A stretch of 64,000 bases of DNA, taken from positions 124,001 to 188,000 of the forward strand of contig NZ_LGIS01000033.1 of assembly GCF_001187905.1 (NCBI RefSeq), given 5' to 3'. Each line of letters starts with the position of its first letter. The stretch's first letter is position 1. Under the pieces are notes generated by a model. That model was not told the origin of the DNA and made no database searches. It saw only the letters and a list, made by a program, of their open reading frames with translations. This DNA is from Pantoea sp. RIT-PI-b (lineage in GTDB: Bacteria; Pseudomonadota; Gammaproteobacteria; Enterobacterales; Enterobacteriaceae). This document shows positions 8,675 to 16,749 of this stretch, piece by piece. The translations under genes were made by a program, and so were the position numbers.

Positions 8675-9449
8675 GGTACTGGAAGCCGCAGGCATCCATA
8701 AAAGTTATCCGACGGCGGGCGGCGAAGTGACGGTTCTGCGCAACCTGAATTTCCACGCTAACCAAAATGAATTCGTCTCGTTTGTGGGGCCGAGCGGCTG
8801 TGGCAAATCGACGCTGTTCAACATTATTACCGGCCTGCTCATGCCCGACAGCGGCAGCATTCTGCTGAAGAATCGTGAAACCACCGGCACGCCATCGCCG
8901 GAACTCGGTTATGTGCTGCAAAAAGATCTGCTGTTTCCGTGGCGGACGGTGATCGACAACGTGATTCTCGGCCTGGAAGTACGCGGCACGCCGAAAGCCG
9001 AAGCGCGCGCCAGAGCGCGTGAACTGTTTGAGCTCTACAAAATGACCGGCTTTGAACAGAAATATCCTGCGCAATTGTCCGGCGGCATGCGCCAACGCGT
9101 GGCGCTAATGCGCACCATGGTGACCAACCCGGAAATCATCCTGATGGATGAAGCCTACAAAGCGCTGGATTACCCGCTGAAAATCGCGCTGGAGAGCGAG
9201 TTGCTCAGCGTGGTGAAGGATCAGCATAAAACGGTGATTTTCATTACGCACGATATCGAAGAGGCGGTGACGATGTCGGATCGCGTCTACGTAATGAAAG
9301 CGCGTCCGGGAGAGATCGTGCAGGAAATTAAGGTCGATCTCGGCACCGACAGCTTATCCATTCCTGAACGCCGCCTGGCGCCGCGCTTCAATGAATATTA
9401 CGAGCGCATCTGGCGCAGCATCGGCACGCAACCTGAGCCGGTTAACTAA
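8667..9449 (+). CDS. ABC transporter ATPase, nitrate/sulfonate/taurine type
   Basis: This 260-aa ATPase of the SsuB/TauB group has Walker A GPSGCGKST, a Q-loop at VLQKDLLFPWRTV, signature LSGGMRQRVAL and an H-loop ITHDIEEA. Walker B reads ILMDEAYKALD where the family usually has DEPFGALD. The catalytic Glu and the D-loop are kept, but the Pro-Phe-Gly is changed to Ala-Tyr-Lys. It energises uptake with the permease and binding protein downstream. It overlaps the nitrilase gene by 8 bp, indicating translational coupling. Confidence 0.92.
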   Translation: MTKVLEAAGIHKSYPTAGGEVTVLRNLNFHANQNEFVSFVGPSGCGKSTLFNIITGLLMPDSGSILLKNRETTGTPSPELGYVLQKDLLFPWRTVIDNVILGLEVRGTPKAEARARARELFELYKMTGFEQKYPAQLSGGMRQRVALMRTMVTNPEIILMDEAYKALDYPLKIALESELLSVVKDQHKTVIFITHDIEEAVTMSDRVYVMKARPGEIVQEIKVDLGTDSLSIPERRLAPRFNEYYERIWRSIGTQPEPVN

Positions 9450-9461
9450 CAAGAGGATCAC

Positions 9462-10304
9462 ATGGTGATGAATACGCTGTCTTCGCGCCCGACGGTCGGC
9501 GCGACCGCAAATCGCAGCAGCCGCGAAACCTTCTTCCGCTCGGCTAACGCGCGCCGTTACACGCTGCTGGTGCTCCAGATTGCGATTGTGGTGCTGCTGC
9601 TTGGCGGTTGGGAACTCGGGGTTCGCAGCGGCAACATCAACGCGTTTCTGTTTTCCAGCCCATCGCAGGTCTGGGAAGTGCTGGTGGCACGCTTCCACAG
9701 CGGCGAAATGCTCACCGACATCCGCGTCACCGCAGTGGAAACGCTGGTTGGCTTTGCGGTGGGCGCGATTGGGGGATCGATCCTTGGCCTGCTGCTGTGG
9801 TATTCCCGCTTTATCTCCGATCTTGCCGCGCCATTTATCGCGGCGATTGGCTCAATTCCGGTGCTGGCGATTGCACCGATGACCATCATCTGGTTCGGCA
9901 CCGAAATGCTGTCGAAAGTGGTGATCGTGGCGTTCTCCTGCGTGGTGGTGTCGTTGACCACCTCATATAAAGGCGCGATGCGTACCGATCCTGACCTGAT
10001 TAATCTGCTGCGCTCCTTCAATGCCGGGCGCGGCACAATTTTCTTCAAGCTGGTGGTGCCATCAGCGATGTTGTGGGTGCTCTCCGGTTTACGCCTTAAC
10101 GTGGGTTTTGCGCTGGTCGGTGCCATCGTTGGCGAATACATCTCGTCCGATGCGGGCGTCGGGCACATGATCCTGCTCGGCAGCTCCAACTTCGGTATGA
10201 ACATTGTGCTGGCTGGCATCGTGCTGGTCATGCTGATGATGCTGTGTTTTAACGCGCTGGTGGCTTTTCTTGAACGCCTCATTCTCTCCTGGGACAGGAA
10301 ATAA
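9462..10304 (+). CDS. ABC transporter permease, SsuC/TauC type
   Basis: This 280-aa inner-membrane permease has about six hydrophobic segments and the BPD_transp_1 EAA-like cytoplasmic loop (around YKGAMRTDPDLINLLRSFNAGRG). AGAGGA precedes the ATG at 9462; ATG 9468 is an alternative start. It lies 12 bp after the ATPase and 2 bp before the binding-protein gene, so the three form one importer. Confidence 0.92.
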   Translation: MVMNTLSSRPTVGATANRSSRETFFRSANARRYTLLVLQIAIVVLLLGGWELGVRSGNINAFLFSSPSQVWEVLVARFHSGEMLTDIRVTAVETLVGFAVGAIGGSILGLLLWYSRFISDLAAPFIAAIGSIPVLAIAPMTIIWFGTEMLSKVVIVAFSCVVVSLTTSYKGAMRTDPDLINLLRSFNAGRGTIFFKLVVPSAMLWVLSGLRLNVGFALVGAIVGEYISSDAGVGHMILLGSSNFGMNIVLAGIVLVMLMMLCFNALVAFLERLILSWDRK

Positions 10305-10306
10305 TC

Positions 10307-11323
10307 ATGAAAACATTTCGCTTCGCTACGATCTCTGCCGCAGTTTCTTTGGCTTCACTGGTATGTGTCAATCCGGCGTTAGCTGCTGACACGCCGGTAC
10401 GCATCAACCAGGCTTTCCAGTCGCTGCTTTATCTGCCGCTTTACGTGGCGCAGGAGCAGGGTTTTTTTAAGCAGCAGGGCGTTGAGGTAAAAATCAGCAC
10501 CGGTGGTGGCGGGGCGCAATCCTGGGCGGCGGTCATTGGCGGCTCGGCGGATTTCTCGATTCAGGATCCGGTTTTTGTGCCGAAAACCCGGGAAAACGGC
10601 GGTAAGGGGGTGGGAGTGGCGGGGGTACAGAATGCGCCGACCATCTTTGTCTTCGGCAAAGAAGCCGCTTCGCTGCAGGACAATTTGTCGCTGTTATCCG
10701 GTAAACGCGTGGTGACCAGCCCGCAGCCGGATACCACCTGGGCGTTCATGAGTTATCTGATCAAACAGAACAACCTCAAGGACGTGAAGCTGGTGCACGT
10801 GGCGATCGGCAATGAAATCCCGGCGGTGGCGGCGGGTAGAGCCGATTACGCGCTGGCAGCGGAACCGCAGGTTACCATGGCTGAGCAGCAGAATGGTTTG
10901 CATGTGGTCTATTCGTTTTCGGCGGCACAATCCTGGTATCCGTTCGCCTTCTCCAGCCTGACGACTACGCAGCAGTACATCGACAAAAATCCGCAGGCGG
11001 CGCAGGCGGTAGTGACCGCATTCGAACAGGCTTCACGTTTCATCTATAAACATCAGGAAGAGTCGGTACAGATTGCACGCAAATACTTCCCGGCGTTGCC
11101 GGAAGCGGTGGTGAAAAAAGCGGTACAGCGTGAGATTGACGCTAAGGGTTATCCGGAGAATGTACTGGTGTCGCAGAAAGCGTGGGACAACAACATGAAC
11201 ATTGCACTGTATGCCAAAAACATCAAAGCCTATCCCTCGGAAGCCACCTCTTATCAGAACAACGTGAATGTCGATCTGGCAACCAAAGCCAAAGCGGCGG
11301 TTGATGCGCTGGGCGATAAATAA
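10307..11323 (+). CDS. ABC transporter substrate-binding protein (NMT1/SsuA-like)
   Basis: A 338-aa periplasmic protein with a Sec signal peptide (cleavage after NPALA, about residue 26). The mature protein has the NMT1/THI5-SsuA fold signature: LLYLPLYVAQEQGFFKQQGVEV, then GGSADFSIQDP and AAGRADYALAAEP. These receptors bind sulfonates, nitrate, pyrimidine or purine-like molecules, so the family alone does not fix the ligand. The downstream amidase pair suggests a nitrogen-rich small molecule. Confidence 0.9.
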   Translation: MKTFRFATISAAVSLASLVCVNPALAADTPVRINQAFQSLLYLPLYVAQEQGFFKQQGVEVKISTGGGGAQSWAAVIGGSADFSIQDPVFVPKTRENGGKGVGVAGVQNAPTIFVFGKEAASLQDNLSLLSGKRVVTSPQPDTTWAFMSYLIKQNNLKDVKLVHVAIGNEIPAVAAGRADYALAAEPQVTMAEQQNGLHVVYSFSAAQSWYPFAFSSLTTTQQYIDKNPQAAQAVVTAFEQASRFIYKHQEESVQIARKYFPALPEAVVKKAVQREIDAKGYPENVLVSQKAWDNNMNIALYAKNIKAYPSEATSYQNNVNVDLATKAKAAVDALGDK

Positions 11324-11332
11324 GGAGCCGCT

Positions 11333-11536
11333 ATGGAGAGTATTGCACTACGGCTGGCGCTGATTCAGCGCCACTGTGCGGCCGATGCCGCTGAGCTGCA
11401 GCATTTACTGACCGATTGCGAAGCGCGTGCGGCGGGTGTCAGCGCCTTTGCCGCGCAGCACTTCCCGCCAACTTTATTGCCGGCGCAAGCGTGGGTTTCG
11501 GCTTTACAACCGCCGCTGGAGTTGCCGCATGACTGA
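11333..11536 (+). CDS. AtzG-like small subunit (DUF4089 family)
   Basis: This 67-aa protein follows the binding protein by 9 bp with the RBS AAGGAG and overlaps the amidase start by 8 bp. Its size, helical character and position directly before an AtzE-like amidase match AtzG, the small GatC-like partner that stabilises AtzE (1-carboxybiuret hydrolase) in cyanuric-acid catabolism. The assignment rests on context plus general sequence resemblance (RLALIQRHCAADAAELQ). I infer that it forms a heteromer with the amidase. Confidence 0.7.
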   Translation: MESIALRLALIQRHCAADAAELQHLLTDCEARAAGVSAFAAQHFPPTLLPAQAWVSALQPPLELPHD

Positions 11537-12899
11537 ACTTATTGATGCCTCGATGCTGGCGCTGGCGCAGCAGCTGCGCACGCGACAGACCAGCGTGCCG
11601 GAACTGGTGGAAGCCTGTCTGGCACGCGAAGAGGCCACCCACGATCTGAATGCGTTTACTGAGGTCTATGCTGCGCAGGTGCGGCAAACGGCCAAAGCCA
11701 GTCAGCGCCTGCTGGAGCAGGGTTACGATCTTGGCCCGTTGCACGGCATGCCGATCGCCATCAAAGCCAATATCGATCTGGCGGGTGAAGAGATGCATGC
11801 GGGCAGCAAAATCCTCAGCGGTAACATCGCCAGCCGCGACGCGGTGGTGGTGCAGCGTCTAAAGCAGGCGGGCGCGCTGATTATTGGCAGCACCAACATG
11901 CATGAGTTCGCGTGGGGAGGCACCACCAATAATCCGCATTATGGCGCCAGCAGCAATCCGGGGGATGACTCGCGCACCCCCGCCGGTTCGAGCGGCGGCT
12001 CAGGTGTCGCGGCCTCGGTGCGCAGCGCCGTGGCAACGCTGGGAACCGATACCGGCGGATCGATTCGGTTACCGGCATCGATGAATGGCATCACCGGTTT
12101 GCGCCCGGGCGTTGGCCGGCTTTCCACCGAAGGCATTTTCCCGCTGGCCACCAGCCTCGATACGGTGGGTCCGCTGGCGCGTTACGCTGAAGAGTGCGAA
12201 GTACTGTTCGATGTGCTTGAGGGCAAAGCAGGAAAACTCAGTGCCATGCCAGAACTGGCAGGCTTGCGCATCGGTTTGTTGCCGGATGTGCATCAGCAGG
12301 TGCAAGCGGATGTAGCGAGCGCTTACAATCAAATGGTGCAGTGGTTTAGTGCCGCCGGCGCGCGTTGCCAGACGCTAAGTTTCACCGGGCTTGATCAGGC
12401 GGTGAATGCGCTGGTGCTGATCAATCTCGCAGAACCGGCCTCGCTGCACGCTGCGTGGCTGGCAGACCGCCCGCAGGAGTACGGCGCGGACGTACGCAAA
12501 TTATTACAGGCCGGGTTGAGCATTACGGCGGTGGAGTATCTGCAGGCGCAGCGCTTCCGTACCGGGTTTCGCATGCAGATGCTGCAACAGCTTAATCAGG
12601 TGGATGTGATTCTGGTGCCGACGCTGCCGTTTACTGCGCCGCATAAAGGTCTGGAAGTGATTCAGATGGGCGATCGCGAAGAGAGCGTGTTGACCGGCAA
12701 CATGCGCTACAACGCGCTGGCGAGTTTGTCGGCATTACCGGCCATCAGCCAACCCGCGGGTTTTGATCGCGACGGCATGCCGATTGGCATGCAGCTGATT
12801 GGCCGCGACGGCGCCGAACGTCAGCTGCTGGCACTGGCACGCCGCTTCCAGCTGGAGCACGATTATCACCAGCAAACGCCTGGACGGTTGCGCGCGTGA
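11529..12899 (+). CDS. AtzE-like amidase (amidase-signature family)
   Basis: From ATG 11529 the protein is 456 aa. The catalytic triad is visible: Lys79 in IKANIDL, cis-Ser154 in PAGSSGGSG and nucleophile Ser178 in GTDTGGSIR. The spacings of 75 and 24 are the same as in characterised amidase-signature enzymes. AtzE-type members hydrolyse carboxybiuret-like ureides or related amides. The start overlaps the AtzG-like stop, and the stop overlaps the exporter start (GTGA). The longer reading frame from 11427 runs inside the small gene and is rejected. With the nitrilase it gives the operon two C-N hydrolases of different folds. Confidence 0.88.
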   Translation: MTELIDASMLALAQQLRTRQTSVPELVEACLAREEATHDLNAFTEVYAAQVRQTAKASQRLLEQGYDLGPLHGMPIAIKANIDLAGEEMHAGSKILSGNIASRDAVVVQRLKQAGALIIGSTNMHEFAWGGTTNNPHYGASSNPGDDSRTPAGSSGGSGVAASVRSAVATLGTDTGGSIRLPASMNGITGLRPGVGRLSTEGIFPLATSLDTVGPLARYAEECEVLFDVLEGKAGKLSAMPELAGLRIGLLPDVHQQVQADVASAYNQMVQWFSAAGARCQTLSFTGLDQAVNALVLINLAEPASLHAAWLADRPQEYGADVRKLLQAGLSITAVEYLQAQRFRTGFRMQMLQQLNQVDVILVPTLPFTAPHKGLEVIQMGDREESVLTGNMRYNALASLSALPAISQPAGFDRDGMPIGMQLIGRDGAERQLLALARRFQLEHDYHQQTPGRLRA

Positions 12900-13771
12900 A
12901 AGCGCTGTCGCTGCGCGATGTGCTGATTCTGGTACTGGTGGTCAACGGTTGGGCGTTTAACGTCATCGCCATGAAGTTCGGCCTCATGGAGCTACCGCCA
13001 CTGTTTATGTTGACGCTGCGGTTTATGCTGGTGGCGGCGATTCTGCTGCCGTTTCACCGTCTGACACGGCGCCAGCTGCCCGGTATGTTGTTGCTGGCGT
13101 TCACCTTCGGCTTTGTGCATTTCGGGCTGATGGTGATCGGCATGCAAACCGCTGATGCCGGTACCACCGCGGTGTTTATTCAAATGGGTACGCCGCTGGC
13201 CATGCTGCTGGCGGCGTTCTGGTTGAAAGAGCGGCTTGGCTATCGGCAAATTTCTGGTGTGGCGGGGGGATTTTTCGGCGTGATGATTCTGGCGGGCACT
13301 CCAGCACTTACGCACTGGCAGGGTATGATGTGGCTGCTGATCAGCGCCTGCGGCTGGGCATGCAGCACGGTGATTATCAAGCGTCTGCCGCCCATTGCAC
13401 CGCTGGCGATGACCGGCTGGCTATCGTTGTTTGCCATCCCGCTGGTCGGCATAAGTTCGCTACTCACCGAGCAACATCAATTCACTTTACTGCTGCAAGC
13501 GGGCTGGCGTGGCTGGCTGGGCGTGATTTACAGCGCATTAGGTTCTTCGGTGTTCGCCTATTCGCTGTGGTACGGCTTGCTGAAACGCTATCCCGCCAGC
13601 CAGATTTTGCCGTGGTCGCTGCTTAGTCCGGCGCTGGCGCTGCTGATGGGCGTGACAATCCTGCATGAAACCCTCGATCACAGCAAAGTACTCGGCACGC
13701 TGCTGATTGTGGGTGGGATATTGCTGGCGGTGGTGCGGCGGCAGGTGTTCAGACGGCGGGTGCTGGCATAA
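12896..13771 (+). CDS. EamA/DMT family transporter
   Basis: This 291-aa protein has ten predicted membrane helices in two EamA repeats (first ending LAAFWLKERLG, second with LGSSVFAYSLWYGLLKRYPASQ). It starts with GTG overlapping the amidase stop. Members export or exchange amino-acid-like metabolites. As last gene of the operon it may release a product or toxic intermediate of the amidase pathway. No T-rich terminator is seen directly downstream. Confidence 0.88.
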   Translation: MKALSLRDVLILVLVVNGWAFNVIAMKFGLMELPPLFMLTLRFMLVAAILLPFHRLTRRQLPGMLLLAFTFGFVHFGLMVIGMQTADAGTTAVFIQMGTPLAMLLAAFWLKERLGYRQISGVAGGFFGVMILAGTPALTHWQGMMWLLISACGWACSTVIIKRLPPIAPLAMTGWLSLFAIPLVGISSLLTEQHQFTLLLQAGWRGWLGVIYSALGSSVFAYSLWYGLLKRYPASQILPWSLLSPALALLMGVTILHETLDHSKVLGTLLIVGGILLAVVRRQVFRRRVLA

Positions 13772-13925
13772 ACAAGTGACGCACGGTCACGGCATAAGCC
13801 TGAGCTCCAACTCAATGCTATTTAATAAAGTAGTAACGCTACCGAAATAGGATAGGCAAATAAAGTGAACGAGAAAATGAAGTGAACTGAAGGTTGAATA
13901 GTTCGGTAATGACAATTCGACCCGA

Positions 13926-13961
13926 CATATCTCCCGGCTTTTGCATAATTCGGGAGATATG
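13926..13961. terminator. Long inverted repeat downstream of convergent genes
   Basis: CATATCTCCCG and CGGGAGATATG are perfect 11-bp arms around a 14-nt loop, located between the exporter and the convergent AriR-like gene. There is no T tract, so it may be a protein site or RNA processing hairpin rather than an intrinsic terminator. Confidence 0.4.
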
Positions 13962-13988
13962 CCAGGTTGGACCTGCATGACCATTTAT

Positions 13989-14273
13989 TCACCAGTCAAA
14001 ATAGGCCCATCGCTCTTCTTCACCTGGGGTATATCCCACGACGACTTTGAGCGCATTAATTAATACATCAAGTTGTGCTTCATCAGAGGTGTTTTCAATG
14101 GCTGCGATGAGATGCAGAATCATGGCGCTGCTGGTGAGGTTCTCTCCATGATTCATAATGTCGCGAATTGCGGCGTCCATCACGGCCGCTTCTGCCGAAA
14201 ACTGGTCACCCGCACTGCGGAAGTGATGAATAATATTTGCTTCGACAGACGACTGCTGCGTGCTTTGGTGCAT
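13989..14273 (-). CDS. AriR/YmgB-family biofilm and acid-resistance protein
   Basis: This 94-aa protein aligns by eye with E. coli AriR (YmgB): HFRSAGDQFSAEAAVMDAAI, then IMNHGENLTSSAMILHLIAAIENTSD and ALKVVVGYTPGEE. E. coli relatives (YcgZ, YmgA, AriR) act on Rcs signalling, biofilm and acid resistance downstream of BluR. The RBS is GGAGAG before the ATG at 14273. An MlrA/BluR-like inverted repeat sits upstream at 14461-14487. Only one family member is seen here, in contrast to the three-gene E. coli operon. Confidence 0.88.
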   Translation of the reverse strand: MHQSTQQSSVEANIIHHFRSAGDQFSAEAAVMDAAIRDIMNHGENLTSSAMILHLIAAIENTSDEAQLDVLINALKVVVGYTPGEEERWAYFDW

Positions 14274-14460
14274 TTTATTTTCTCTCCTTTGTCCGTTAGG
14301 CGGGGCAGTGTGCTTATTAAGAGAATCTCTGTGCTGTTATCAGCCATGCGGAGACATCTCGATACTCATCAACCTTCAGGCCACAGGCTGACGCATGGCG
14401 AACTTTCCTAAAAATATAGCCGGTGATGTCTAAATGTAAAGTTATACATGGCTGGAAAAC

Positions 14461-14487
14461 TTGTACAGCGATTGTCTTTATGTACAA
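14461..14487. promoter_or_regulatory. MlrA/BluR-like operator upstream of the AriR-like gene
   Basis: TTGTACA-N13-TGTACAA lies about 190 bp upstream of the AriR-like start, with a related ATACAT motif nearby. The published MlrA box is AAAATTGTACA-N12-TGTACAATTTT, and BluR is an MlrA paralog that represses ycgZ-ymgAB-ariR in E. coli. The 324-bp stretch 14274-14597 holds no gene; this operator is its main feature. Confidence 0.55.
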
Positions 14488-14597
14488 CCTAATTTTTTAT
14501 GCAAAAAATGCTAATTGTTCATCAAAAATGAGGAAGTGTGCCTCTGGCCGGATTTGCTCTTGGTGAATAAAAACCACCAGCATACCGGCAAGTCTCG

Positions 14598-15176
14598 TCA
14601 GGCTGGCTTGAGCACAATAACGGCATAGCGGCACACTTCGTCAGTGTCATTTCTGAATACACAATCGGCGGGATCGCCCAGCTCAAGGCAATCGCCCGTG
14701 AGCATCTCAAAGGTATGCGTGCCTTCCTCAAACGACAGTTTGCCCTCAATCACCCATATCAGCTGGCGGCGTGAAAGATACGAGATGGCTGGCATCGGCA
14801 CCGCCGTGTTGGCCGGAAGTTCAACGCTGACAAGATCAACAGGCATCTGTCCAGGTGAGACATGGCGGCGGATGTAGCCGGTTTCCGGATCCTGCCAGAC
14901 AGCCTGATTCTCATATTTGACCAGCGTGCCCGATCGCATCTCTGTTAGCGCCAGAAGTTGCGACATGGACATATCAAACGATCCTGAAAGTCGTGCCAGC
15001 AGGGTGGCGGTCGGGCTACTCTCTCCGCGTTCGATTTTGTGGATCATCGCCCGCGAAACGCCTGAGTTCTGCGCCAGATCCGTTAATGACCAGCCCCGTT
15101 TTTCCCTTTCCTGTCGTACCTTCTGCCCGATGCGGGCGCTGAGCTGATCTTCTTTACTGGACATTTCATCTAACAT
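14598..15176 (-). CDS. XRE-family regulator with C-terminal cupin domain
   Basis: A 192-aa protein with an N-terminal HTH (IGQKVRQEREKRGWSLTDLAQNSGVSRAMIHKIERGE) and a C-terminal cupin (LIWVIEGKLSFEEG...LTGDCLELGDPADCVFRND). It is divergent from the mnaT-like acetyltransferase with a 63-bp gap, so it very likely controls that gene and itself. The start is at ATG 15176; ATG 15164 (MSSKED) is an alternative. Unlike the regulator at 6954-7619 it is shorter, and the cupin is weakly similar. Confidence 0.88.
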   Translation of the reverse strand: MLDEMSSKEDQLSARIGQKVRQEREKRGWSLTDLAQNSGVSRAMIHKIERGESSPTATLLARLSGSFDMSMSQLLALTEMRSGTLVKYENQAVWQDPETGYIRRHVSPGQMPVDLVSVELPANTAVPMPAISYLSRRQLIWVIEGKLSFEEGTHTFEMLTGDCLELGDPADCVFRNDTDEVCRYAVIVLKPA

Positions 15177-15239
15177 AATGGATAACTACGATAGTGTACG
15201 ATTTATCTACTTTAGTGAATCAACGATGAGGTGTCTACC

Positions 15240-15749
15240 ATGCTTATTCGTAGTGCAACAGAACGCGATGCGGAAGTGATTGCGGAGATTTATAACGATG
15301 CCGTGCTTAACACCACCGCAATCTGGAACGACAAAACCGTCGATTTTGTTAACCGCATCAAATGGATTAGCGAGCGGCACGCTGCCGGTTTTCCGGTCAT
15401 CGTAGCGGTAAACGAAATGGACGTGGTGCTGGGCTATGCGTCTTATGGGGACTGGCGTCCTTGGGATGGATACCGATATACCGTAGAACACTCGGTATAC
15501 GTCCATAAGAGTGCACGCGGGAGCGGAGCAGGGACTGCACTGATGCAAGAGCTTATCCGGCTGGCGACAGAACAGGGCAAGCACGTGATGGTCGCTGGCA
15601 TTGAGTCTGAAAACGTCGCATCCATTGCGCTGCACAAAAAGCTAGGTTTTGCCGAAGCGGGTCGCATGGCCGAGGTTGGCACTAAGTTTGGCCGCTGGCT
15701 TGATCTGACGTTTATGCAGCTGTTTTTGAACACATCTGAAGCAAGCTGA
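15240..15749 (+). CDS. mnaT: L-amino acid N-acetyltransferase, MnaT/Pat-like (GNAT)
   Basis: From ATG 15240 (RBS GAGGTG) it is 169 aa. It matches E. coli MnaT (YncA) closely by eye: AEIYNDAVLNTTAIWND, GYASYGDWRPWDGYRYTVEHSVYVH, an acetyl-CoA loop at RGSGAGTALM, and VGTKFGRWLDLTFMQL. The family N-acetylates methionine analogues, methionine sulfoximine and phosphinothricin. It is divergent from an XRE-cupin regulator and convergent with an EamA exporter gene, suggesting a detoxification unit for amino-acid analogues. Confidence 0.9.
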   Translation: MLIRSATERDAEVIAEIYNDAVLNTTAIWNDKTVDFVNRIKWISERHAAGFPVIVAVNEMDVVLGYASYGDWRPWDGYRYTVEHSVYVHKSARGSGAGTALMQELIRLATEQGKHVMVAGIESENVASIALHKKLGFAEAGRMAEVGTKFGRWLDLTFMQLFLNTSEAS

Positions 15750-15765
15750 AACGGGCAGGACATTT

Positions 15766-16644
15766 CTAACCTGCGAACCGGCGCGATCCTCCAACGCAGA
15801 GGATCACGCCCAGCGTGACCGCAATCATCAATGGGCTGACGGCTTCATCCAGCAATGTAGCGGACAGGCCAAGCCCAAAAAAAGGTTGCAGCAGCTGTAG
15901 CTGACCCACAGCGGCGATGCCACCGATGGCGAGGCCCTTGTACCAGAAAATAAAGCCAATCAGCATGCTAAACAGTGACACGTAGCCAAGCGCTAACCAG
16001 GCGGATGTACTGATGTGACCCAAGGATTCAGGCAGAGTGACAAATGATGCCGCCAGCATAAAAGGAAGCGAAAGAATCAGTGACCAGCTGATGACCTGCC
16101 AACCTCCCAACTGACGCGAAAGTCTGGCCCCCTCGGCATATCCCAAACCACAAACCACCACCGATGCGAGCATCAGCAAATCGCCGGTTAATGAGACGGC
16201 AACCTGCTGTGACAGCGCGAACCCCACCACGAAGAGACTGCCAAGTATGGAAAATATCCAGAAAGCGAATCGTGGTCGCTCTCCTCCACGAATGACACCA
16301 AAAATAGCGGTGGCCAGTGGCAGAAGACCGAGAAATACAATCGAATGCGCGGAGGTAACGTGCTGTAAAGCCATTGCAGTTAACAGCGGAAAACCGACCA
16401 CGACACCCAAAGACACGATGATTAATGAGCAGACCTGGCGAGTATCAGGGCGCTTTTCTCTGAAGCAACCAATTAGCATTAGCGCCAATACTCCAGCGAT
16501 TGACGCCCGGATAAAGGTAAGAAAGAACGGGTCGATTTCCTGCACCGCAATGCGTGTTGCCGGAAGTGAGCCGCTGAAAATAATCACGCCCAGCAGGCCA
16601 TTCAGCCAACCCGAAAGGGCGCTTCGGTCCCTGTTATTAACCAC
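15766..16644 (-). CDS. EamA/DMT family transporter
   Basis: This 292-aa protein has about ten membrane helices in two EamA repeats. It is divergent from a MocR-type regulator with a 94-bp gap, a common pairing in which the PLP-binding regulator controls an amino-acid exporter. It is convergent with the mnaT-like gene, with stops 16 bp apart. The substrate is unknown; the neighbourhood suggests an amino acid or analogue. Confidence 0.88.
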   Translation of the reverse strand: MVNNRDRSALSGWLNGLLGVIIFSGSLPATRIAVQEIDPFFLTFIRASIAGVLALMLIGCFREKRPDTRQVCSLIIVSLGVVVGFPLLTAMALQHVTSAHSIVFLGLLPLATAIFGVIRGGERPRFAFWIFSILGSLFVVGFALSQQVAVSLTGDLLMLASVVVCGLGYAEGARLSRQLGGWQVISWSLILSLPFMLAASFVTLPESLGHISTSAWLALGYVSLFSMLIGFIFWYKGLAIGGIAAVGQLQLLQPFFGLGLSATLLDEAVSPLMIAVTLGVILCVGGSRRFAG

Positions 16645-16719
16645 GTTAAAACTCCGTTGAGTGATGTGTACCGATGAATATTTTCTGACACGTTGACGCT
16701 ACGGATGGTAAACGCCAGA

Positions 16720-16749
16720 ATCCATAACAATCAAAATATTGTCATGGAT
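16720..16749. promoter_or_regulatory. MocR operator overlapping its own start region
   Basis: ATCCATAACAAT, 6-base spacer, ATTGTCATGGAT: an inverted repeat matching at 11 of 12 positions. It spans the divergent promoter and covers the TTG at 16739, so binding would block transcription or initiation of the MocR gene. Assignment to the MocR protein is by position. Confidence 0.55.

Noticed and set aside
13787..13984. Possible 65-aa minus-strand ORF
   Set aside because: It contains the 11-bp inverted repeat and has no family resemblance.
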